DNA of 64,000 bases from Henricia sp. BOLD:AAB3569. Taxonomy: Eukaryota > Echinodermata > Asteroidea > Spinulosida > Echinasteridae. The notes under the pieces are model-generated. The model did no database searches. It had not been told where the DNA came from and was given only the letters and a program-made list of their open reading frames with translations. The stretch spans positions 1,488,001 to 1,552,000 of the forward strand of contig JBBELK010000326.1 in assembly GCA_037783545.1 (NCBI GenBank). Reading direction: 5' to 3'. The translations under genes were made by a program, and so were the position numbers. Below, piece after piece: positions 34,134-45,573 of the stretch (position 1 is its first letter; each line of letters starts with the position of its first letter).

Positions 34134-35811
34134 TTGTTTAGGTTGGGTAGAATAATGAGAGGGAGGGGAGAAAATTAGGGAATATAAAACCGTGCGAAGC
34201 AATGCTTTATTGGTTCGATTAAGTTATAATCGACAAGTTGACGACATATGGTACGCGTACACACCTTGTTTAGAAATATGCCAGAGATGATTTGCGAAAG
34301 AGAAAACAAACGAACAGTCTAACGGGGAAAATTCGGAAGGGAATCACTGCCCGAGCCTCCGGGTTACAATAATTCTTCTTTTGTTAATTGACACATTGCA
34401 CTCTTGGCGCACACTGCTACTCTTATTAAAAGGTGGAGGCGTGTCGTTTGGAACATTGCGCATTCGCACCCTCGGTGAACTTGTGCCGATTTTGCTTGGT
34501 TCAAATTGCACCCAAACCACTTTCGTCTGTCCCACTTCAATTCGGGACGGTTACAAAGATTGTAAAAACACGCCGGTTTTATAATCTCTAATCATTTTCG
34601 TGCCGTTGCTACGATCTTCAAACACCTGCAGTAAATCTACCCATAAAAGTAAGCGGCTTGGGAGTTTTTACGGCCGCTCGCTCACAGTTCCTTTTTGTAA
34701 GTTCTTCCGGTAAAATTACACTTTATACTGTTTTTACAACTCTATACAACCCTTCCGTATGTCGGACAATAATAAATCTGTACCGCAATACACTCAGCTG
34801 TTATTGTATAATGCATAAGCGAGCATTCTATGGAAAGATTTTTACTCTCATCGATAATTGTTTGCTCCGGTTTTTGTTGTATGAACTTGAGCGGGGCCAG
34901 CCTGGCATTGATGCCCCGGGGCTCAGTTGTCCGCGCCCGCTCCCAAAACGGGTTTCTCGTTTCACACTAACCCAGATTTTTGAATGAAGGTCAAAAGTTA
35001 CCCCCTTTTTAACTGAAAAAAATTGAGAATAGAGACCCAGATTTTAGGATATTTGGACTTTCTTTAAATGGCTTTATCTTTTGTTTTGCTTGTGCATGGC
35101 GCGTAACGGGGTACCCAGATGGGGCTGAATATTTGTTGTTTCTTTATCGTTAATTTAGTTTTTTCTTCTTTTGACAGTGTTTGTGTGACATTTCACTGTA
35201 CCTGACAAGAGTGAAGACTGACAGCCATGAGTGACAAAGTGAAGGTTAGCCTACACGTGTCGTGGAGAGAGAATGTTGCTGCACTGTACGATAACCAATT
35301 AAGTCAATACACGAATGAATCGATTACTGCAGCTGGACCTTGGAGGAAAGACTAACCTTCCTCCAAGTCCAATCTTCCTTCATGGTGGGTGCTTGCCAAA
35401 ATGGTAAAAATGTACTGAGATGGTTTTAAAATACCACGAACTGAGACTGAAGTCGTTAGTCCCAAGGTGTGTTCGTGCCAATATACTACTTCGTATGCCG
35501 ATAACTGTGTCCTAAACACTGCTCACAATTAACCAAAAGACGGTGTTGCATATAAACACTGAAATGAAACCAGGGAAGCGTCTTAAACAGGAAATTGCTT
35601 TGGGAAAGTTATAGTTTTATGAGATCAGATCTCACAGCACCATGTTTACTTCCAACATTATCTGGGTAACATTTGTTATTACAATGCATTAGAATACTCT
35701 GGCCATATATGTTTTTTGTTCTGAATAAATATCCACTATATATAGTTAACCCAATCCCGCCCTTCCATTTTTCAAATACGATTACAAATGCTGCACATAG
35801 TTCTTGAGTGC
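34134..35811. other. Unassigned stretch
   Basis: No gene recognised. A short hairpin, CTTGGAGGAAAGACTAACCTTCCTCCAAG, lies at 35339-35367. Otherwise AT-rich unique sequence with short chance frames. Confidence 0.4.
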
Positions 35812-35814
35812 TAA

Positions 35815-36093
35815 TGCACCTATCAATTGTTTCCCCCACCCCTGCCCTCCCCCCGCGCTGCACCACCCCCTAGGTGGGGATTTGGTCACGTTTTTCATGC
35901 CCCAGGGTGGGGTATTTTACCCGTGTATTTGTATACAAGACGCGCATGTTTTGCACCCGAGGGTGGGGATTGTTGTCACCTAAATGTTGCCCCAGGGGTG
36001 GGGATTTTGTCACAAAAAAGTGACAATCCCCACCTCTTAGGTGGGGTAGCCCGGGGGTGGGGGTAGGGGGTGGGGAAACAATTGATAGGTGCA
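35815..36093. mobile_element. G-rich Harbinger-like MITE, 279 bp
   Basis: Perfect 22-bp TIRs begin TGCACCTATCAATTGTTTCC and are flanked by TAA at both ends (35812-35814 and 36094-36096), the PIF/Harbinger pattern. The interior is made of repeated CCCCAGGGTGGGG-like modules (GGTGGGGATTTGGTCAC, GGGTGGGGATTGTTGTCAC, GGGTGGGGATTTTGTCAC) arranged partly in inverse order. It is non-coding. Confidence 0.8.
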
Positions 36094-36096
36094 TAA

Positions 36097-37236
36097 CGTA
36101 TACACGAGGTAATATATGACTGCGCGTCACTGTAAAACTAAAATGATGCACAGAGCAAACGACTGCAAGCTGAGATCACACCTTTTTAACAAAACAGTTA
36201 TTCTTCAATGACGGCAGAAACTTCAAATGACAAAAAGCCGCCAGCAGTCACAAAATAGTATTTGATTTAGAAAAAAATTTATAATGGGTAAATTGTATTT
36301 TAAAAAATAAATAAAATAAAATAGAAAAGAAACCGCGGATTGTCAATTATCCGCAAAACTGATTTGGTTGCTTGTCAAGCGACACCTGTTTTCTAGGGAA
36401 CGTAATTCAGGGTCGATGGAAGTACCGAGCCTGCCATACCCACCAGACAAAATGCAGTTATTGGCGAATGACAATAGGGGATATCGTGCGATTATTGACA
36501 CTCGTGTCCCAATTTGAAGGGTCTACCAAACAAAATATTTACACTCATAAATGGTCGCAGAGTAGTTTGGTGCAGTTTATGAGGTCAAGTTAGATATTTT
36601 CTCTTTTTAAGCCCCGACGTTGTTGGGCCATAAGCACCCTGGGAGAGGCCTAACACAAACCTAATTTTTACTCAGGTGTTCAGACGCGGCCCGTTTGGTG
36701 TCAGTTGTAAAGATAAGACATGTGTGTGTGTGTTTTGGGGTCGGCGTTTTTTTTTTTACAATGACTAATTGGATACAAAAGAATGCGTGAGTGCGGTTTT
36801 TTTACGACAATAGATTTTTTTCAATTGAAAATGTTTGACTACCTATTCATCAAAAAATAGAACATCGAAACCTAAAGTGGGTCACAGTAACTTGTTCTTG
36901 TTCTTGAACAAACAAATATGAATGGACTTTTTTGTCAAAGTGAACAAGCAAAATGCCGCAGCTCAATCGGGACTCACAAAAAAGCACGCACCGTATGACT
37001 TCGATTATAAATGATTTTGAAAAGTTCGTCTTGGAAAAGGGAACGTCAGAATAAGAAAAAAAAGTTGCATATGCTGATAAAAAAGCTAGTATTGAAAAAA
37101 AAAGCAGTGTGTTAAATGTGGACACTTTCTAAAATTTTATTTTTCCTTTCATAATTCTGAAAAAATTACAACATTTGTCAGCCTAAGTAATTTTTTTAAG
37201 ACTTGCCAAATGTTCTTGTAATATTCACTAACGACT
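36097..37236. other. Unassigned stretch with TG microsatellite
   Basis: A short (TG)n run lies at 36720-36732, and poly-A and poly-T tracts are frequent around 36280-36330 and 36750-37100. No gene was recognised; the minus-strand frame at 36850-37125 (91 aa) looks like chance. Confidence 0.4.
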
Positions 37237-37614
37237 TTAAAGGTAGCACACATGATTGGTAAACTGTTAAAAGGGGCGCTATTTCCACTCGTGATTAGAA
37301 GCCCATGTTGATAAAACTGCCCTGTAGAAATTTCAGCCACATAGGTGCAGTAATACTTCTAAAAACTTGAAAAATCCATACATGGTTTTTGTGTTGAGGT
37401 AAAAAAAGTCTTTTTTTTGCAAAAGACACTTTCTTTTAGAAAACCACCTCCAGTTGTTCATTTCTCACACAAAATACCATTTTGGAGTGAAATAAAATCA
37501 ATTGGTGTTTTGTACCATTGTTAAAACCATTGTTAATAACACTTTAAGGTTTTTCTTGTCAACTCGTGAAAAAAAAGTTGGGGGTTACTGCAAGTGAAAA
37601 TACTATATCTTTAA
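37237..37614 (+). mobile_element. TTAA-type short element
   Basis: The left end TTAAAGGTAGCACACATGAT, then TGGTAAACTGTTAAAAG, matches the complete copy at 57477-57841, as does AAATTTCAGCCACATAGGTG. A TTAA at 37611-37614 may close it, but the right half is diverged and instead resembles 17700-17900 (TTTCTTGTCAACTCGTGAA, GGTTACTGCAAGTG). Boundaries on the right are uncertain. Confidence 0.6.
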
Positions 37615-39974
37615 AGCTATAGGCCGTTGTATCATATGACCTTAATGTACTTCATGAGTTGACGCACATTTTATTACAATTCACTTAACGCAAGAACCAT
37701 GCATGGATCATTTTTTAAAGGCCCGTTACATCATTTGCAATGAATACAATTCCGTAAAATGTTTCATCTTGCAAATGATACAGTGGGCCTACAACGAATG
37801 TGTTATATAGAACCCAATCCATATTTTCATTGTGTTTACTTTCTTCCCCATGGCTGATACAGATTGCAGAGCCGAAGGTACTCTTAACCGATTTTTTTGT
37901 GTGTCCGCGCCGCTGCTGTTCTCAATTTAGGCCCTGGACATGTTAGGTTTCTCCGGCACGGAAGTAGAATATTTATGCAACTCTAAAAGGTGCTATAGCG
38001 TTTCAGCAACCTCACACGAAGTCTGGGTCAGTTCTGTAATGCCTCAGTGCCTTAAAGATGAGAGAGAGAGAGAGGAGAAAATAGTTTGCTGTTTCAATCA
38101 ATTTCCTTTCTATATAAACAAGAAAGTTGGAAATTTATGACAGTGTTATAGGCAGAAATTGGAGAATATATTCTATTCTTCAGATGTAAGATTTTACAAA
38201 CGTATAGTAAGTGCTAATGGCGTTTTTGTCATGTCTAAATAGGCAGCGAGGGTATGCAGAACCTTAGAAGTGCAATCCATGCATTTAACAATGCATAGCG
38301 CCACCGTATAAGCTTCTGTCGGGAAGGGCATTTCTGACTTTTTATTTAAAAAATATAGAAGTTGAAGTCTATTTAGGAAGCCCAGATTCACAGTGTTATA
38401 CAGAGTGTATCCCAGAAGAGTTAAAAACTCACCTGTAATAAAACTAGAAGTAATACCGAGTCTGGGATTAGTGTTCAAATGTTCCACAACTCTTTTGTTG
38501 CCACATATACAGCATGAGGATTCATGTTATCTCTGCTGCGGAAACTACACTGCTGCCGTACGTCTATATGGCCATGCCTGAACACAATTGTGTACTGCAT
38601 TTCCGCAGCTAAAATTCGATAAAAAGAGAAAACCGAACAGAGGACTATAGTTTTTTTTCTTCGGAGAAAGGGGTCAACATAGGCCGTCAACATAAAATGT
38701 GGTATCTAACATGTGTCATAACGGGGTGTCGAATGGGGTGTCATTTTCTGCTATAATTCCGGCATCTCAAATTTGCTAAAATGATATTTATTACGTTTTG
38801 GCGCTTTCGGACCTCTTAATTTGATTTTAAAAGGGCGAATTTAAAACTGAAAATAACCATAAGAGAGATCATGCAGGATAAAACAAACCACTCCAAAAGT
38901 TTGGTAATGCCGAAGTTAAAGGAAATGATACCTCATTTGCATAGTTAGACGTTTTCTGAAATGGCGGAGAGCAATTACCACGTACAAGTTAAAATTATTA
39001 TGCACACGTTCCATGGAAATAGTTCTACTATACAGTAGCAGGACTTATTTGTATGTTTTGGAACGCAGATGGTATCAAGAAGCTATTTTCGTGTTGGCAT
39101 CATAAATTGCTATGAATATACGCAGGGAGAAGCTAGATCGTCACTATAATTAAGTCGTTAGGACTCGTTTGGAGTGCTTGATCCCAAGTGTAACACGCTT
39201 TAGCGTGATGAATTGATGAAGAGAGGACGTGTTACTCCACATGATTTAACTTCTCGCACAAAATGCAACAGTAACAACATCTGACGCAAAGTGTAGCAGT
39301 ATAACGCAAAATCTAATGTTTTGCAACAAAATGTAACAAATTCGGCAACGCAAAAAAAACTTTTGAGGCAAAATGTAACAAACCAAAGTAACGTAAAATG
39401 TAAAAACAAAAACAAAAAACCTCTACGTCTAACTAGATAAAGGCAATGCAGAATGTGTGATACTGATAATGGCTTCTGTTAAATAAGGGAGACGTTTTGG
39501 GGTTTGTTCATACACCAAAAAGAAAAACGCGTCCAAGTGACTCTTTTGGTACTTATATCGGCCCATGAATCGGTTTAAAATAATGTTTCGTGAGGATATT
39601 GATGAAGAGAAAACACTTCGTTTAGAATAGAACCAAAGAAATATAATTTAAAAGATAATTTGTGCGTCCAATTTATACCTGTGAGAATTTAAGCGTGGAC
39701 TGCAGACTATCATTTCTCGACTCCCGTATATACCGCGTGTCACGGCCAATAAACGCAAGGTTCCGTTTGCCTGGATTTTAGTTTGTTGCCCAAAATAAAT
39801 TGACGCCGAAGTGAGATGTCGCCGTGACGTACTTGTTTTCGTGCTTGGAGGCGAAACATTACGCCCAAAAGTAGAACACGTCCCAAACCGCTCCTGACTG
39901 CATGGACACTAATCGGCCGGCAACCATTTTCGTCTCAGCGAGCGCTCTTATATATACGCTCTTTATGGGATAGG
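37615..39974. other. Unassigned stretch with short repeats
   Basis: A small inverted repeat at 37721-37784 (AGGCCCGTTACATCATTTGC mirrored by GCAAATGATACAGTGGGCCT) follows a TTAA and may be a tiny member of the TTAA group. A GA run lies near 38061-38074. At 39250-39410, ACGCAAAATGTAACAA-like words recur irregularly about six to eight times, a degenerate minisatellite. No gene was recognised. Confidence 0.45.
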
Positions 39975-41398
39975 TTAAAGGAACACACCGGCTGACTGTT
40001 AACATAATTTAGTGATGTAGCATCTTTGACAATAATTTTGTTATGGTCCTTGTAAAAAGAAATCATCAAAATGTCCCGTAATTAACTTTAAAACGGTCAA
40101 TAGTCGGGTTATACGCTTTACTAGTCTTGGCCCAAGACTACTCTAGTCGATATTGGTTTGTGTACGCGTTGGCCATATAGTGCGCCCTCTTGCAGCACTA
40201 ACGGACCTATCTTTGCTCACTAGAGTAGTCTTGGGAACTTCTCCCGGAAGGTTTAACTTTTTCTTTATTTTTGCCTAGGCTTTCCTAGGGAACCAATCAG
40301 CGAGTGACCCAAATACAGCAGAGCGTGGGAATGCAGCGAGCGACCCAAATACAGCGCGTCGACCGCAGAGCGTGACCCAAATACACCGCGTGCACGCGCT
40401 TCGAATGGTTTGAAAAATATAAGGCGGCTTACAAGAATCATCGAACATGACCGTTTTATCTTTGGTAATATTTTCGGTGGCATAAGTTTCTTGGCAAATG
40501 TTTGCGAATATATTTACAAACATGTTTGCAAAGGCGTATGACATCGCAAAATACATTTGTTTATGAAGATAATTGCGACATTGCAAATATTTGCAAAGAT
40601 ATCTGTGGTATGCCATGTCCCTTGTGTGCCATCATAAAACCCTATGCAGCTATTTACATAAAACGGTACCGCCCCCAATGCTGAACTTCCGGGAGAAATT
40701 CCCAAGACTACTCTAGTGAGCAAAGATAGGTCCGTTAGTGCTGCAAGAGGGCGCACTATATGGCCAACGCGTACACAAACCAATATCGACTAGAGTAGTC
40801 TTGGGCCAAGACTAACGCTTTACCAGCCGTTCACTATCGCGCGAGCCTCACGACTTTGTCGCAAACGATTCGCTCTTCTCTTGGTAGCTTTTGCTTTGGA
40901 TAGGCCTATATCTCATTTTCTGTTGATGATTTCACTGGACAGCCCGGACCACCGAATATGTTTTTCTGTTTTGAGCTGGCATTTACGGTTTGTCTTCACG
41001 AACGTATATATAACTGCAGCAACCGGCTGTTGTGACAGTTCCGCGTGGAGCTAAGAGTAGGTGTACAGACTAAAACACCTAATGACAAAACGCACCCGGC
41101 GGTCTGGCTCCCTGCCCATTTCACATGTTCAATGCATGCAACGCTAGCTGCACGAACCACAGCATCATATACCGGTCGCGGTGTTTTATACTGCCACGGG
41201 GCTTTATGTCATGTTCACCCGTATACACTGTCCACAGTGGAACACGCTTCCGTTAATCGCACTCTCTGAGTCAAAATGTTATGTTCGATTTTTCATAGTT
41301 ATGTTTAACTTTGTTTCATAACCTGAATAAATAGTCTCTTTTGTCAAATATTCATACATATTTTGAAAAAATCAGAGCTGAATTTGGTATACAGTACT
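39975..41398 (-). mobile_element. TTAA element of the ACACACCGGC family, split and truncated
   Basis: It starts TTAAAGGAACACACCGGCTG at 39975 and follows the minus strand of the complete copy (51152-51910) in order: GATGTAG, AACGGTCAA, GGGTTATACG, then after an insertion CAGCCG, AACGATTCGCTCTTCTC, GGACAGCCCGGA, and AATCAGAGCTGAATTTGG near 41370. A 693-bp foldback element (40122-40814) interrupts it with a 9-bp target duplication. Near 41398 it stops at a retrotransposon 3' fragment and does not resume beyond it. Confidence 0.75.
40122..40814. mobile_element. 693-bp foldback element with 9-bp target duplication (Mutator-like?)
   Basis: The TIRs are 129 bp (40122-40250 and 40686-40814) and differ at about one base. 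They start TAGTCTTGGCCCAAGACTAC. The 9-mer ACGCTTTAC stands immediately outside each end (40113-40121 and 40815-40823). The related copy at 51152-51910 has one such 9-mer (minus strand, 51753-51761) and no insert, so the target duplication is proven within the window. Long TIRs and 9-bp duplications are typical of Mutator-like elements. The interior (40251-40685) has three GACCCAAATACA modules and GCAAA/TTTGC-rich sequence, and no transposase. Confidence 0.9.
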
Positions 41399-41887
41399 GA
41401 TGTTTTCTCGAAATTAGCTATGTTAAAAAGAATTCAGGACTGTGTAACTCAAAAGCACACGCACACCCTTATGTTAAGTTTAGTCATGCCTAGTCTAGAT
41501 TATTGTTGCACAGTATGGGGTGACCGTTACGCATCTCATAACACTGTCTTGAACAAATGCCTCAAACGTGCAGCCAGAATAATACTGAAATGCGATTTTC
41601 TAACTCCATCAGCTGACATGTTTAAAAAGCTCGACAGGCTTGCCTATCCAGAGAGAGTTAAATACAAGAAAGCTATATATATTTGTCTTTAAAAGCATCA
41701 ATTCCTTGGCACCGCAGTATATGGCAAGTCTATATACACCATACGTACAAACTCGAGAAACTCGTCAATCTGCCGAAAAGACTCTGTTGCTGTAACTGGC
41801 GCCGCAATTTGGAACAGCCTTAGTGCACAGCTTAGAACTATGTCTTCTTTGAGCTCATTCAAATCGGCACTTCGCAAACAAATATAG
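41399..41887 (+). pseudogene. Non-LTR retrotransposon reverse transcriptase, C-terminal remnant
   Basis: The first frame (stop at 41692) carries SLDYCCTVWG and LKRAARIIL, followed by MFKKLDRLAYPERVKYKKA. This is the typical region downstream of the RT core in CR1/Jockey/L2-like non-LTR elements, which includes a thumb-like segment. After a +1 frame shift the protein-like reading continues with SLAPQYMASLYTPY, and after a second shift with VTGAAIWNSLSAQL and SSFKSALRKQI before a stop at 41885-41887. The catalytic YADD region and everything upstream are missing. At least two frame shifts show it is dead. The clade is inferred from general resemblance. Confidence 0.8.
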
Positions 41888-42265
41888 TATATTTAAACTT
41901 TTAATTTTGGAGCCGGAAAGGATTTTTTTGTTTTCCCTCTTAAAAAGGGTTTTTGCGGGTTTTTCGCCCTTTCCGTAATTAGCGTAAATTTCAGCGTCAC
42001 GTGCATGTATAATATTTCTTGTGATGTTGTTCTTCTGTAACCATTAGTTTTGTCCAATTGTGCGAGTGTTGATGTTTTGTGAATGTTTGATGTTGTAGCT
42101 GTTGTATCTTATTCCAGTTTGTTTGTTATTGTAAAGTTGTTTAATTTAATATATTTGTTTTATGAGTGTTTGCAGGGCCCCAATGGAAACCAGTTTTTGT
42201 AAACTGTTTGGGCACACCCTGGGTAAATAAATGGAATAAATAAATAAATAATCTCATCTCAGCCC
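41399..42265 (+). mobile_element. 5'-truncated non-LTR retrotransposon, 3' end
   Basis: It comprises the RT remnant, a 3' untranslated region of about 360 bp, and a terminal microsatellite TAAATAAATGGAATAAATAA ending near 42250. Before the tail is CACACCCTGGGTAAATAAA. Truncation at the 5' end and a short-repeat tail are hallmarks of target-primed retroposition. It marks the right limit of the TTAA element at 39975-41398. No clear target duplication was found. Confidence 0.75.
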
Positions 42266-42497
42266 CGATATTCTGTTAAACCGTCATTCCCCGGTTAACA
42301 CCAAATCAGACAACGTGACATCAGGACTATGATATACAGTTTTATTCTGGGATGGCTGCAGTCACGTAGGCCTACACCCACTTTAAGTACAATGCCTTGT
42401 GATTTGTACTACATGCATGTATAATGCATAATAAACATTACAACAATCTGGCTGTGGATAAGTGCGATTACAACTTGTTAAACCAGTTGAACCAACA

Positions 42498-43331
42498 TGA
42501 TAGTGGATATTTAGAAAATTTAGCTCAAAATACGTACCCTGAGATATGGCGAAAAAACAGAGATTAAAACTTAAAAGCAGAAAAATTACTCTGGAGAATT
42601 CCCATCTGACCCCCTCCGGCGATCGAGCAGCCAGAATCGTACTGGCTGACTCCAGAGTAATATCTCTCGAGGAAAATACGAACAAACAAAGTATACTATT
42701 AGTAAGTTGTTCGTTTATAGCAATGTTTTATAATGATAGTGCTATAGACCACCTCGTTATATTTCAGTGTTTAAACATTGTATAGATACCAATATTGAAC
42801 ACGCACCTATAACAAAATACAAGCATGTACACACGAGTTTCACGACTCGTTGAAATCCTTTGTTCAACATGGCTACTACAGGACAATTAACTCTGTCCAT
42901 CGCCTTGTCCAATGTGATAGTGGATTTTTAGAAAATTTAGCTCGAAATACGTACCATGAGATAGGCGAAAAAACAGAGATTAAAAACTTAACAGCAGAAC
43001 AAATACTCTGGAAAATTCCTATCTGACCCCCTCCGGCGATCGAGCATCCAGAATCGTACTGGCTGACTCCAGGGTAACATCTCTCTCGAAAAATACGAAC
43101 AAACAAAGTATACCATTAGTAAGTTGTTCGTTTAAAACAATATTTTATAATGAAAGTGCTATAGGCCACGTCGTTATATTTCAGTGTTTAAAATTGTATA
43201 AATACAATTATTAAAAACGTACCCGAATTAAATACAAGCATGTGCACTCGAGTTTCACGACTCTTTGAAAACCTTTGTTCAACATGGCTACCACAGGACA
43301 ATTAGTTGCGGCCATCAACCTTGCCCAATGC
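42498..43331 (+). repeat. Direct tandem duplication, unit 417 bp, two copies
   Basis: Unit 1 starts near 42498 and unit 2 near 42915. They share TAGTGGAT, ATTTAGAAAATTTAGCTC, TCTGACCCCCTCCGGCGATC, CCAGAATCGTACTGGCTGAC and TTTGTTCAACATGGCTAC, with scattered substitutions and small indels. Unit 1 has an inner inverted pair ATTACTCTGGAG and CTCCAGAGTAAT (42587-42598, 42650-42661) that is degraded in unit 2. TTAAACCGTCATTCCCCGGT stands on both sides (near 42275 and 43383), so an older, larger repeat may enclose the pair. Confidence 0.85.
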
Positions 43332-45269
43332 CATGTACTTAATACCGAAAGATTGCATCATAAAAAAGAATATACTTCTAGGATTAAACCGTCATTCCCC
43401 GGTAAGATAATCGGGATTAAAAATACAGAGGTACCGACATACAATTAAAAAGTTTTGGTTTTCCTGATAGAGCAATACGTGCCCTTTGTATGGGCCCAAT
43501 CCATAGCGTGATGTTTTATAGCAGAAAACCGATGCTTATGGGCTTATGAAAATGCACCCTACAGGCAATTATTAAGGAATACAGTTTACATATCGCTTGA
43601 AATTAGTGCACGGTATACAAGACACCAGGACTTTCTTAGTTGCCGTATGCCAATCAACGGTTGTTGTTGAGCTTACACCTGTTCGTGTGTGTGTCTTCAT
43701 CAGGTCAGAGGTGTAACGGCGTTTACTCGTTAAAGTCCCCAAAACGTGTTGAAAGGGACAATCCGAACCAGAATCGCAATGTTGCCATAAAAACAGAAGA
43801 GTAATAATAAAATGCCATGAAAAGCACAGGAAAGTTGTCTTAATTAGACAGACCACACGTGTGACAGGCAGAAAAGGTTGACAATCACACGCCAGCTTTT
43901 TCTGAAGTGGGGAAAAGCAGGCGGAAAGTTTAGCCCACAGGGATTTTCAATAGTAGAATCGCGCAGGCACGGCGCGTGACATCGTCTATGGCCAACCGTG
44001 GACTGGCCCGGTGACGGGACGAGAAAAACTCGGTTTCCCGAACGCCTAAATTTCCTTGGGGAAATAAATTTCATCAAATTTTCGAATTCACGTGGCATCT
44101 CTGATAAACAATTGGACAAAAAAGGTGCTCTTCAGCGGCCGGGACGGGAGAGGGTAGAAAAACATGAATGTCACGTTTGCCACAAAGCCACAATAGAATT
44201 TCGCTGGGAAATCTCCTGTCAAAAGAATGGACGAAGCAAGTGGAAAATGTCCGACATTGTTTATCTATTAGTCTGTGGAGAGTCGTCAGAGATTGAAGTT
44301 GGATTGATTAAAAAGAGGAGGAAAATTATGAATAGCTTGTCTTGATTGTAGAAATCAAGAAAAATGGTTGCCCGCCAGGCCGCTTAGCTTTGTGGGACAG
44401 TGTGAGACAATCAAAATGCGGACGATTTCCAGCGTGTCGTCCATTCATGCCAATGAAAGCAACCGTGTCCCAGAAAACTTAATCCGCAAACGCTACTGAG
44501 TCCTCCTTGCGTCAAAACGGTGCTTCAACAAATTGTTTGGAGTGAAATCTCGATCCTCGTCACGCCCACATTCCACAAATTGAAAGCTCTGGGGACGCGT
44601 GGCATGGATAAATTCAATTTGGCACTGCTCCCGCCGTAAGATGCAACATGTGCCCGAGGATGAATGGGAACGAGGATGCATCCACTTAAATATACTAGAT
44701 GCCACCCTGCTCGTTATACGTTACGTTAGCAGAAATTGACGTTAATATTTCGATGGCAAATATAAAAGTTTAGATTCAATTATAGAATGTTCACATTTTA
44801 TCCATATCCCAATAAGTTATGCGACGGCCGCAGTGTGCGAAAACGTCGGTATCTCTCGGCCTTGAGAATTTTATTGCAAAACAATCCATGGTACGAAAAG
44901 AGTATACGATGGGGGCGCACTTCAAAATAAGCAGTCCGGAAATGGTGCCATTGGTGTGCTAATTTTCAGAGTTAGATTCACTCATTGTACAGGAGGTCGC
45001 TCTGGATTATTCTCTTCAGAAACAAAGAATAAGCACCCCACTTGGCTACCAGGCAGGGTTTGTATTAGAAACTTTTATCGCATATATCAGCGTCATATTT
45101 GAAAATTTCATCACCTCGTCATAAGTCCTCGTCTCAGAAGGAGGTACATGTATCGTAATTTTGAAACAAGATCCCATGTTATCGTTTCTGTCGAAAGATA
45201 ATGCTGGATATTTCTGCTCATGATCATCAGTTTGGCATCAACAGACGCCGTGATGCACAGTGATCTGTT
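43332..45269. other. Unassigned stretch
   Basis: No gene recognised. A plus-strand frame at 43998-44345 (115 aa) contains HECHVCHK, but no family could be assigned, and a minus-strand frame overlaps it (43844-44119). It is treated as chance. Confidence 0.35.
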
Positions 45270-45573
45270 TTAAATTTTGCAGTTACCCAACATTTTGTTT
45301 CACGAGTTGACAAGGAAAAAACGACTAAAAGTGTTGATACTAATGATAACAGACACCACATCATTTTATTCATTGTAAAATCGTACCTTTGTGGGGAAAA
45401 TTTCCAACTGAAGGTTTAATTTTACCATCCATTATTCGTACACAAAAATCATGCATTGATTTGTCAGGTTTTCTGAAGTATTACTGCATCTATAATGTGG
45501 CTGAAATTTCGACAAGGCAGTTTATCAACATTATTCTTTTATAGTTATGTAATGCTGTTATTCCTGTTTTTAA
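45270..45573 (-). mobile_element. TTAA-type short element, minus strand
   Basis: On the minus strand it carries GAAATTTCAGCCACATTAT, AGATGCAGTAATACTTCAG, AAAACCTGACAAATC, and TTTCCTTGTCAACTCGTG, as in the copies at 17624 and 37237. TTAA occurs at both limits (45270-45273 and 45570-45573), although the ends themselves are diverged. Confidence 0.6.
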
